Assembly (NCBI RefSeq): GCF_037975245.1 | Contig: NC_092572.1 | Location: 18,561,989 to 18,625,988, forward strand | DNA: 64,000 nt | Direction: 5' to 3' | DNA from: Apostichopus japonicus | Lineage: Eukaryota > Echinodermata > Holothuroidea > Aspidochirotida > Stichopodidae | In this document: positions 1 to 10,255 of the stretch, in pieces | Layout of the letters: every line of letters begins with the position of its first letter | Numbering within the stretch: the stretch's first letter is position 1 | Notes under the pieces: model-generated | The model's input: only the letters and a program-made list of their open reading frames with translations | Told to the model about the DNA's origin: nothing | Databases searched by the model: none | Program-made: the position numbers and the translations under genes

Positions 1-18
1 ATGATTTTAATTTCTCAC

Positions 19-217
19 CTTGTACAGGAGCACCCCCGGGAGAGTAAGTTGTCGGTAAAGACGCAAGGCTAAAAGGAGCGTTGCCCCCAACAACTGTACC
101 GACGCCAGAAAGAGCGGTTAGGTCATCACATGACGATGTATCAAATGCAGGCTGCCCCAACACTTCGCTCCAGGTAGCCACAGTAATGACCAACAACACA
201 AATATACGTAAGTCCAT
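19..217 (-). CDS. Reeler gene 1, first coding exon (gene continues left of window)
   Basis: The exon starts at an ATG (215-217) in a good context (ctaccATGG) and ends at a GTGAGA donor, phase 1. It encodes 66 residues. The N-terminus MDLRIFVLLVITVATWSEVL is a clear signal peptide, cleaved probably near LGQ. The remainder has one cysteine and a TTYSPGG segment, matching the start of a Reeler domain. It is a close paralogue of the exon at 15,914-16,115: the signal peptide differs by two residues, while the segment after the cysteine has diverged more. Known of the family: Reeler domains occur in secreted extracellular and innate-immune proteins. The rest of the gene lies outside the window, so I cannot tell whether it is intact. 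Confidence 0.8.
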
Positions 218-1205
218 GGTAGCATACGATAGAATTATCCCTGCGAAGTACGTATAAGAAGAGGTATAACTGCCGATGTGATCCTAACAACTTCGTGATC
301 ACAATTTATATCAGATAACCTACCGAACCATCGTAACGGATGAGTAAGTATCGGGTGGTTCAGCTCGTAAATAGCTCATAACTAATAACTCACTGACTCT
401 ACCGGAAATGGATGAAAAGAGCTCAGTGCGGTTTTGTCCGGAATTGTAACCAATGAGAGCGGTTAGGAGAACAATAATTTTTTTTTTTTAATTCCGTGAC
501 GATGGTACGTGGCTGCAAAGTATCGTAAACTATTGTTGAACTTGACTGTTTGTTAACTTAACACTGTATATACATAGTATGAAGCATCCGTTAACATGGT
601 ATAATACTGCGGTTTTTAGGAACTCGCTGTTACCCGAGTCTACCCTGCGTATTTCCACTGATTCGGTGTTACCCGGGGGTTAATAAGAGATGCTCGTCGC
701 CCCAGACCGGAAACAGGCACCATGATCGCGATCTGTGCCCCCTCCCCTTCCCACTAACGCGCTTATTTAAGCACGAGTAAGCAGGTTTTTGGAATATAGC
801 GAAAGTAATAGATACTATAGTCATACCATCTTTTAATTGCTAAATTAGTTTAGTCACTTTACAAGGTTTATCAGTACACCTTAAGGATGATTTATGAGAA
901 GAGTGTTTAGCATAGTATTTGTCAGCAATCGCCACCTTAACCTTTCTATTTCTGAAACGAATTTAGTTACTTCTGACTTACATAAAATATATTTCTTTTT
1001 ACTGGCCACATGACCTGACCACCTTATGGCAACTGATGGCTTCTACACTATCACGGTACTTACCAATTTACTTATGACAGCTTTTTGTCTTTTGTTTTGG
1101 TTTTTATTTATAGAAGAGGTTAATATCAGCAATGGCCTATAATACTTCCATAAACCCTTTTCTCACATCGGCGTATACAATAACCAGGATAGTCAGTCCC
1201 CAGAC
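218..1205. repeat. Upstream segment of gene 1, duplicated upstream of gene 2
   Basis: Positions 218-375 align with about 16,116-16,310, and 757-1,205 align with about 16,318-17,310. The stretch near 377-756 is absent from the other copy. With the first-exon similarity this shows a tandem duplication that carried the promoter region. No gene is seen here apart from the promoter. A run of T at 478-490 is low complexity. Confidence 0.7.
304..310 (-). promoter_or_regulatory. TATA-like box of Reeler gene 1
   Basis: The minus strand reads GATATAAATTGTGATCACGA. TATAAAT lies 87-93 bp upstream of the ATG, which leaves room for a short 5' UTR. The box and an adjacent TGATCA palindrome are conserved at the same distance in gene 2. 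Promoter function is inferred from position and conservation. Confidence 0.5.
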
Positions 1206-3326
1206 GGGCGAAAAGTGCTTTTCTCGTAGAATATGCACGGGGTTTCTTGACGTCACTCCTCGTTAACATTTTGAAGGACAATTTCTCAGTCATTAACCAA
1301 TTTATATGTCTGGTACTAACTGAATTTGATGAAGAAAAGGTGTTTAATCCGATATTTATTAAAAAAAGACACAGAAAGGGGTGGAATGGGAATTTCGGCC
1401 GTATTTTCCGAACGTAAATTAACCACTTTCGAACTGTTAGCAAAATTGTTTTTTTTTTGGCATGAATATCATCATTTCCAATTTTGAAAACTAGTATATT
1501 CGCTGAAAAACTCCTTTAACACGAATAAGTATCCATTTCTCTTCAAATCATTCTGTAACGAAGTCAAGTTCACGGCAAATAAACACGCACACGAATACAG
1601 GTTACGAATACAGGTTACGAGTCAAGTGGTGACTGTCCCGTTTCACGTTGGTATACGTACTGTGCGAAATGCTTTAACTAAGCGTGATAAAACTATTGGA
1701 ATTGATTTATATAATGGAACTCCATGAGTATATTGAATGATAAGAGTAACAATTCATGGCCGTGAAGTGACTTTTCTCTGTGTATAGGGGCATAAGGACG
1801 CCTTGGGATCATGAAATACTCACTGCCAATACATCGATTTGGTACATCCACACATAACAATGAATGCAAGAAATGCCATAACGTAACACTACTTTTAGCA
1901 CTACTCGCTAAAAACGGGCTCTCAACACTGGTTTGAATTAATCAACAGCAATAATTTAATTCAGAGACTCTCGTGAAGATGGACCCACGCTGGTGCTCTT
2001 CCAACTACAAGCCCTGCCACTGTAAAGACTACAAGCTACGGTAGCCTATAGAATAAAATTATGGTACATACTTATTTAACTTTACAACAACTGTACAGAC
2101 CATATTCTGTAAAACCTTTTAAACCTTTATATTGTTGTCATGCTTGTTTTGACAGCCGCATATTGACCAAATCTGGTGCATATAAAATAGTATGCCATCA
2201 TATACAAACGACATCATGACATATAGTATGAGTTGCTTTGGTGTATGTTTCAACTAAGGCAATTATGATACAATCCACCAATGGGTGAAATTTATGGTAA
2301 TTTGTGGTGTACTGATTATAATTAAGACAAGTAGGGAAACTGTTGTGCAATTGGGATACAACTCTGGTAAATTAAGGGTGAAACTGTGGTACAATTAAGG
2401 TAAAACCATGGTACAATTAGGATATAACCAATTTGGTACAGCTCTAGGGTAAAATTGTGGTTAATTAGGGTAGAACTATGGTAACGCCAATAGTCCACAT
2501 AGAGTAAATTTGAGATAAAACGATGGTGAAGATGAAATAAAAAGTGATAAAAACCTTGGTGAAATTGTGGTATGGCACTATGGAAAAAATGTGGTAAACC
2601 GCATCCATAGGACCAAAATACCAGTCCAATTTTGGTATTGTTTCACAGATTACCATAGAAAATGGTGGTATTTTGCCGTGGTTAGTGTGAGGCATTTTTT
2701 CCTAGGCTAAACTTCATCTTCAGAGCTCGCATACTGTGTTTAAGAAGATGAGCAATTTCTGCTCCTATATTTCAGGGCTATATAGTAATATAATGACTAT
2801 GAAGTATGAGTTGTGTACACTATAGTATGAAATGAGCGTTTGTCACGAACTAAAGCAATGTACATCATTACGTGTACACGCAGAGCCAATGCAAAGTCCT
2901 AACATCTGTATTACATAGCGCTGTGTTTTTGCCGTAAGTTATATGTTGATTAATGACAACACTAGGGCAATTTTGGTATAAATGAAAAGAACATAGTCTA
3001 ATCTGGCCAATTTTGCCATAAATGTGCATTTTTCTCCTGTAACGAAGTCAAGTTCACGGACAACTTTAACGGGACTTTTTTGGAGCCATGCAAAAAGACG
3101 CATATTCAATGGAGATTTATCAGAAAGTACGACTAAAATTGAATTGTTTATTGTTTAATTACGAAAAATAAAAGTTGTGAGATTCAACTTACCGCGTCAT
3201 GGTGACTAGCGACGGCTTCGCATGCATTATTCAAACACTTAAACCAGAGGGGTAGGTCTCAAGCAGTTTCGCGAAATTTCGTACGTCTGGCCAAATTTTT
3301 GGGGCGGGGCTACAAGAAAACTGCTA
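1206..3326. other. Non-coding stretch with degenerate GGTA-rich repeats
   Basis: No believable gene. Positions 2,270-2,660 hold loosely repeated words of the type GGTAAAATTGTGGTACAATT. A similar GGTAAA-rich stretch is at 34,080-34,200. A 23-bp word occurs at 1,553-1,575 and again at 3,037-3,059. The stretch interrupts similarity between the two Reeler upstream regions. Confidence 0.4.
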
Positions 3327-3730
3327 CATAAACACGAACAGTAGACGATATGATTCGTTGTACCTTCGCAGCACAAGGATCCTTGGTGTTTTTGTACGTA
3401 AACAAGCGGGAATATGATATGTTGGAAGTGACCACGGCCGTAGGCAATCTATAAGACTCTGACAGTAGATGTTCGAATAGCAGTCAGGGTCCATACAGAT
3501 CAAGGCTAATGAGATGCTGAAAGTGAATCTCAATAACTTTATCATCCAAACTTAACCAATTATTCTCAAATAAACCGTAAACACCAGGTTTAATGGCGTT
3601 CTGTTGTCTACGGAAGGCCTATCTTTGAAACTGAAAAGGGTTGAATAATATGAAAGTAGCACCTGGGAGCACGTCACATGACCATTGTTGGTTGGTACGT
3701 TTTCGTACGGTGGAATGATCCTTCCTAGAT
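3327..3730. mobile_element. Right part of a TIR element (copy A)
   Basis: The sequence aligns over its length with 49,500-49,880 and in its first part with 17,600-17,760. It ends in the inverted-repeat word GGGAGCACGTCACATGACC (3,664-3,682) followed by GTTGGTACG, the same right end as the intact copy at 49,231-49,857. The left terminus is missing. No transposase is seen, so it is non-autonomous or decayed. Confidence 0.6.
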
Positions 3731-3734
3731 TTAT

Positions 3735-4870
3735 ATTTTAAGTTTCACTTTCATTTTTTTTGATACCATGCTTTTATCATACTCATGTCCTCCTTTCCTG
3801 TCCAATCTTGATTCTTAATAAACACGGTTTTTGCAAGAGAATACTTTCTTCATATCTTATGTAATACCCTTACCGCTAAATATCCCCTACCCCATACCCT
3901 CCCACAACAATATTGTTGCCTTTTTTCATCTCAAGAAACCTTGGATGTCGAAGTGCTTTGAGTCCCACGGACGTCATCTGATAAGAACATACCTTGTGAT
4001 AAGTAAATCTTCGTGTTATTCATTCCAAGATAAGTCTGATTTACACACGATTATGAAATACGTTGAAAGTCGTTTGTCATTTCTGTCCGTTTCTTTGTCA
4101 GTGCTGCCGTTTACACATGTCCCCTTAATGTTACGTATCATGCAAGTGCTTCCATATACATTTATCAGCAGACCCCAAAAAATGTATTGGTTGTTGAATG
4201 CGGTTATTGATGCCAGGTTCCAAAAGATAGATATTTCTTAATAATGATGAGACGAGAATACAAAAAGAATAAAACACAAAGGTATATTGTTTGGAGTTTT
4301 TAGTTTATTGTAAAGTTGTGTCTCTGTTAGATTTACTCGAAATTTTGAGAAAGAAAAATTGTTATACTAATTTTTTACAAACTTGAAATTAGATTCATAT
4401 AAAGACATTCTCTGAATCATCTCAAGTCTTATCGAGATTGTCTAGTTATTCAAACTTCCTCACTTTCAGGGCTGGCGGAACCGGGAGCTATGGGGACATG
4501 TAAACCCTCTCCTTATGTTTCTCGTCTGTGTTGCAGTTTCCCGGTTCCTCGACAAAAGTCGCTGGTTTCTGTTTTTTCTCTCCCTGCAGATGGTAGATAT
4601 GTAAAAGCAGAAGTTAAAGCCTTACTGGGCAAATTGGTTATCTTATTTTATAAATAAGCTTATAAAAGTAGCGCTGTAAGTGTGCAGTTTAATGCACTTA
4701 TATACGATACATCACTTCTTTATCACATTCTCTTATCAAGCAAGAATAAACTGATTACCACAACATATATAATTCTACGTACCGATTGCCGGTACTGGGA
4801 GAGTGTCCCTAAGTCTATATTGAAACTTTCAGAGGAGAAATAATCCCTAGCCTTTTCTGCCTAGAGAACA
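3735..4870. other. No feature recognised
   Basis: AT-rich sequence. The plus-strand open frame at 3,831-4,241 has no recognisable domain, and nothing around it looks like a splice site or promoter. Confidence 0.4.
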
Positions 4871-4877
4871 CCGTTTT

Positions 4878-5665
4878 TTGCAGTACGCTCTTTTCGACAC
4901 AAGCAACACACAAGATGTCAGAAAATGGATGGCTGATAACATGCTTAAGCTTAACGATGACAAGGCAGACGTGATAATTTTCCATTCAAAATATAGCAAA
5001 CGAACGATCCACCTTCCTTCATTGATAATGGGCAATGATGTCATTCCACCCTCGATATCAGTACGGAAATTGGTGTGTTATTTGACTATGGAAAACCATA
5101 TAAATTTAATTAGTCGCTCTTGTTACAACCAATTACGTATCATCGGGAGAATTCGTCCATCCCTTAACGAGGAGGTAACTAAGTCTCTCGTCCATTCGCT
5201 GGTTACATCTCGTCTTGACTACTGTAATGCTCTCCTGAATGGAACGTCATGCTCCTCAATCAAAAAACTACAGAGGGTCCAGAATACGGCTGCCAGAATT
5301 ATCACCAGAACCGGTCGTTACGAACACATCACTCCTGTACTCCGAGACCTGCATTGGTTGCCAATTCATCGCCGGATAAATTACAAGCTCATTCTGCACG
5401 TTTTTCGTATCCTTCATGATCAATCTCAGAGTTTTATGACTGATTTGGTGAAACGCTACACGCCAGCTAGAGCATTACGGTCCCAAAGTCATCTTTCTCT
5501 AGTTATTCCTCGTACTAACAAAGTCACATATGGATATTGTTCTTTCAGTGCAGCAGGTCCTTAACTCTGGAATTCTCTTCCTCATCACTTGAAAAATGTC
5601 ACATCTATTGACACTTTTAAGAAGCATTTAAAAACTTATCTTTTTAGGCTTGAGTATGGGCATTA
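4878..5665 (+). pseudogene. CR1/L2-like LINE, 5'-truncated reverse transcriptase C-terminal part
   Basis: Translated sequence contains hallmarks of the region downstream of the catalytic core of non-LTR reverse transcriptases: MLKLNDDKADVIIF near the start, then LVTSRLDYCNALLNG, LQRVQNTAARII and LHWLPIHRRINYK. The frame is broken by a stop at about 5,561, after which the reading resumes with LWNSLPHHLKNV and ends with LKTYLFRLEYGH at about 5,663. The catalytic YADD box is missing, so the copy is dead. It is absent from the matching region upstream of gene 2, so it probably inserted after the tandem duplication. Confidence 0.85.
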
Positions 5666-6730
5666 ATCTTATTCGTTGTTTCATTCACATCGTTGTCTTA
5701 TTCACATTACTGTCACATTACTGTGACATTACTGTCACATTAATGCCCATTTTTATGTATATTTATATTTTTATGTCCTTTATTGTGGTTTATAACCCTG
5801 TCTTATATCATTTTTTTTAAAACTTTTACTGCTGTTGTTATTACTTTTAGGTTTTCCTAAGTTTGGTAATTTTATATTCCAGGAATTGGTTCTGTTGTAC
5901 AGTGCTCTTGAGCATTTTTTATTTCATGATAACAGCACTTTAATATTTGGTATTTATTATTATTTGGTATTTGTTCAAGGTTTTCGGATTTACCGCAATA
6001 GTGTTCCCTAAGACTACTGTCAACTGATATATTGTGCATTCTACACATACATTATACACTCATTGAAAGACGAGCGAACCTATGAACTCTTGAGCTCGTT
6101 CTTTTTCGTCTTAATGTTAGCTTTGGATCTATAACTTGACGTACAAGCGATACCAACTTTGAATTACTTCAACGTATGGTAAATCTTATATTGTATTCAA
6201 GTTGCAGTAGGTATTGCAAAGTGTTTGTTATTTGGGTGCATGCCCTTCTTTTGGTTTAATTTGACATTACATATATTTTCCATTTTTGGCAAATGTTTAC
6301 AATTGTAATTACACCTAGTTGCTCTAATTGTTTAAGAAGTTAGTGTGCACAGATCATCAAGCCACAAACGATCCCTGTACGGTGTAAATGAGTGCAGCAA
6401 GTTAATCTCGGCCAACGGTTAGTTTTATTAATCAGGACGCTCATTTTAGTCTTCGTTCGAGATATGGTTGATCAAACCTACTTGGACCGGCAAAAACTTC
6501 AGTTTGATCACAATAGGGGGTCTGTGATGTCATCTGGGGTAAATGATCTGCAACCAAATTCTTATGCTATTTGTAATTGTTTTCTTGTTTAGCTGCCAAT
6601 GTGTCTGTTTTCAGAAAAAAAAATTGCCTTGCTCTGCTGAAATGTTCTTTCTGCTGTTGCCGTTCAGATGCATTACCAAAATATCACCCAAAAAATCATA
6701 TCTACGTGATATAAAATGCTACAGGGACAA
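5666..6730. other. Probable LINE 3' region, otherwise nothing seen
   Basis: A short direct repeat of CATTACTGTCA-like units lies at 5,690-5,750 directly after the LINE reading frame. The end of the LINE cannot be placed. Open frames at 6,392-6,592 and 6,543-6,730 show no domain. Confidence 0.35.
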
Positions 6731-6960
<230 letters not shown>

Positions 6961-8100
6961 TTGTTTGTTGTTGCAAATTTATCTAGTTCTCTAAATATTC
7001 TAAATAGACTCTAAATACGGTTGCCGCGACACAAGAATACAAAAAGAAAACAAAGAACGACAAACAACTCTAAGTTTGGCTTGTATTTTAATGTTAATGA
7101 ATTAGTGAGGCCCATTACACCGATAAAGTTACATAAAAACTATCATTGGATGTGTTCTTCAAAGTTGCAAATAACTTGCACGCAAGCAATTTGTTACTCT
7201 TCTCGATTGTTAATCAGTCTGGCAGAATCTTGTTAATACCACCTAACCTTTAACCTAGCAGGACCGTAAGCAACGAGAGGGGTGCGCATTCTCTCTTCAA
7301 ATCCATTTCCAAGGGTCAACATTTGCCTAGGCATGCATAGAATGTGCTTGACATTAAGCGCATCGAATGTCTGCAAACACTTTAAGTGATCTAGTTGCAA
7401 AATAATATACAATTTCGTATCCAATCAGCCTTACTTATACAACAAAGCAAAAAGTCACGTCCCACAGTACGGTGTTTAGTATGAAAGATTCAGAGTAATG
7501 AATACGTTTCACTCCCTATACAAAAATGAGACCTGGCTGTTTTACAACAAGTTTACGACACCAATTCCCCGCTAATTCCGTTAGGTAGCACCAGTTTGAT
7601 TAGATCACTATATCCATTTTGAGGCAGTGTTTGATACTCATTCATGCTGATTTCATATCCATTGAATAGGCTTGACATGCCTCTTGTCTATTCTTGTTAA
7701 TGTTACATAAATGACGGTGATCTGTGATTTGGGCAGCGGTCAGAAATAGTCATTGCGTTTCCCCTATACCCTCCACGATGGTCATATATAGCCACTTATA
7801 ACAGTATGAGGTGGTCATCGATTAACTTTTAATTGCTGCGCCATGACAGCTGGTGCTCAGCAAGTAGAATTGGTTGAACTAGATATATGCGATGATAGAC
7901 AGCCGATCAGATCAGTCCTTAGATTGAACACAATGGTTCATATAGAAACATACGAGTTGTACGGAACTCCGCTATTAACTTTATTTGTTAAATTGGTCTT
8001 TCCCAAGTTATCCTAAATGGGTGCAAACGACCTGTTTGAATTGACATGTAAGAATTGATAAAAACAAAGGATTATTGTGAATGTTTATACTTACAAACAG
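6961..8100. other. No feature recognised
   Basis: Only short open frames without domains. No repeat structure was noticed by eye. Confidence 0.35.
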
Positions 8101-9140
8101 ATGAAAGTGCTTCCATCTTTAGCTCAGTCAGTCAGAAGGAAAATTATTACTATAACACCCACATTTTGCTGGACTATGAAATTATTAAGACCAAACTTGA
8201 GCGGTAACTCATCACTTAAAAGCCTGAAATTGTTAACATGGTTTAAGAGTCACTATATGCTTTTTTTAAATAAAATTCTGTCCAGAAAATCTAACATTAA
8301 TAAACACGTTGTAAGAGATGAAAGCAAGAAATTTTATAGACGTTCTTTCGGATTTAATCTTTCATCTTAGAGATACCAATCCCATGTTTAATACAAACTA
8401 CTTTAACGAGTAGGTTTGACATGTTGAAAGCTGTTATGTCATCCTAAGAGACTTCCAAGTTGAGTATTTATTTACATGTTTTAATTAGAAAGCAAGAAGA
8501 AAAAAACCCAGAAAGCTTCAGAGAAAGAAATGGTACTCGATTGGACAAATGACATCAAACTGAGGTAAATGTATCGTCCTGTTGGAGTTAAGCATAACCT
8601 GAAAATTAAAAAGAAAATACACCATATAGAATATCATTATTTGTTAAGACAATGACAAGGACTAAAATTATTAATTAAACAATTTGATATTGATTGCTGA
8701 AATATTTCTACTGTGCAAGAAGCTTGATTCTGACAATCTTTGCTTTGGGTAGACTTTTAGTGTGAACAAACCAATACACGCTTAATTAAAATTAGTTGCT
8801 ATGAGAGTCACGTGCTCCACGTGTTTCCATTTTGAAACACATCAATTCAGCAATCAATCAATCAATTTCGATTTTTTTTTCAAATTGAATTTTGAATACA
8901 AGCAAACCTATATAGGCCTAACAGTTGTAAAATGCGCAATTCTGATACAAAGAATGAAAAAAAAAGGAACATGTATGTATCATATTTCCCTTTATACAAT
9001 TTTCTATGAATTTTTGGTATCTGGTAATTTGATGTTTATTTTCAAGATAAAATCGGACGTTTGACGTCACCGGCCAGTTTGTGTTAATACTTCTGTCAAG
9101 GCTACAATGACACTTTTTAGATGCAATAATAATGGGCACA
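8101..9140. repeat. Segment duplicated at 17,777-18,760
   Basis: Long stretches match 17,777-18,760 in the same orientation, for example the AGCTCAGTCAGTCAGAAGGA word near 8,120 and the CAAATTGAATTTTGAAT word near 8,880. It lies upstream of gene 1 in this copy and upstream of gene 2 in the other, so it belongs to the tandem duplication. The short open frames in it are not conserved as protein. Confidence 0.75.
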
Positions 9141-9325
9141 GCCGTTAATCAGTATGGACTAATGTGTGTTATAACACCGTAACACATGTTAGACCTGTCA
9201 GCAGATACTACTGTGCATCCAATATAAATGGCTTGATCAGTTTTTACAGCGAATAAGAGACAACCGTTAATCAATATAAACTGAAGTGTGTTATAACACT
9301 GTAACACATGTAAGACTTGTCAGCT
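9135..9325. repeat. Two direct repeats of about 75 bp with a 12-bp palindrome
   Basis: CCGTTAATCA...GTGTTATAACAC...GTAACACATG occurs at about 9,143-9,215 and again at about 9,263-9,325. GTGTTATAACAC is a perfect palindrome in each unit. The function is unknown. The stretch from here to 9,595 is otherwise empty and may include the 3' UTR of gene 2. Confidence 0.65.
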
Positions 9326-9595
9326 GTATTGGAATTTGTCCTACAAATGTTAAACATAATTTGATCTAATTTTTCCCCCATCAATACAAATTCACATGTC
9401 CAACTACTCCTCGAGATTTATGAGGATCCCCATCCAACCCCACCAACCCCTACAACCTTCGCAAAATGAACCCATCTTCTGTCGCCCCTGATGAGAGTAA
9501 TTTAAAAGTATGAACATGAGTGACTAAATTTTCTATCACAAATGAGACCAAAACATATATGCTATTACTACCGATTGGTATGTACCTCGTAGTCG

Positions 9596-9717
9596 TTACT
9601 GGCAGGGTACACCTACGGTGCTATGACAGGTATATCCAGCCTCGGTTGCTCCCGCATCCCGGCATTCCGCGCCTCCTACACATGGGTTGAGCATACAGGG
9701 ACCCTGTGTAGGCGAAG
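9596..9717 (-). CDS. Reeler gene 2 exon 7 (terminal, truncated EGF-like)
   Basis: Acceptor TACTTCAG, phase 1. The exon encodes SPTQGPCMLNPCVGGAEC, then GYTCHSTVGVPCQ and a TAA stop (9,596-9,598). The start looks like an EGF domain, but only five cysteines are present before the stop, so the domain is incomplete or a special C-terminal tail. A GTGTAC donor in phase 1 about 15 bases before the stop could instead join to an exon I did not find. Confidence 0.6.
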
Positions 9718-10106
9718 CTGAAGTATGAAAAAAAAAATATATATAAATTTAGTTCACAGTCATTGATATCTCTGGATATCGTGTTCTTCAGTATTTCTTT
9801 ATTTTCCTTTGAATGTACTTAAAATGCTGACCCCAAAAACGGAAGAATTTTCTCACCATTAATATTGAAGGAACAAATATCCTGTTGTCCGCCGTTAACA
9901 CAGACGCACGAGACTGGATTGTTTGCACCAAAGAAGGAACCCCCAGGTTGGGGTGTACAGGTCGCCACACCCACGACGTTTCCGTTACGCAGACAGTTAG
10001 GTGGATTCCAGAAATAACTATTGCCAAAGTTATTGGTGACTGGTGGGCAAGGCTGAGCCGTAAGACCCGATCCACCTCATAATAATAATAAAAATAAAAA
10101 TAATAA

Positions 10107-10175
<69 letters not shown>

Positions 10176-10177
10176 TG

Positions 10178-10255
<78 letters not shown>

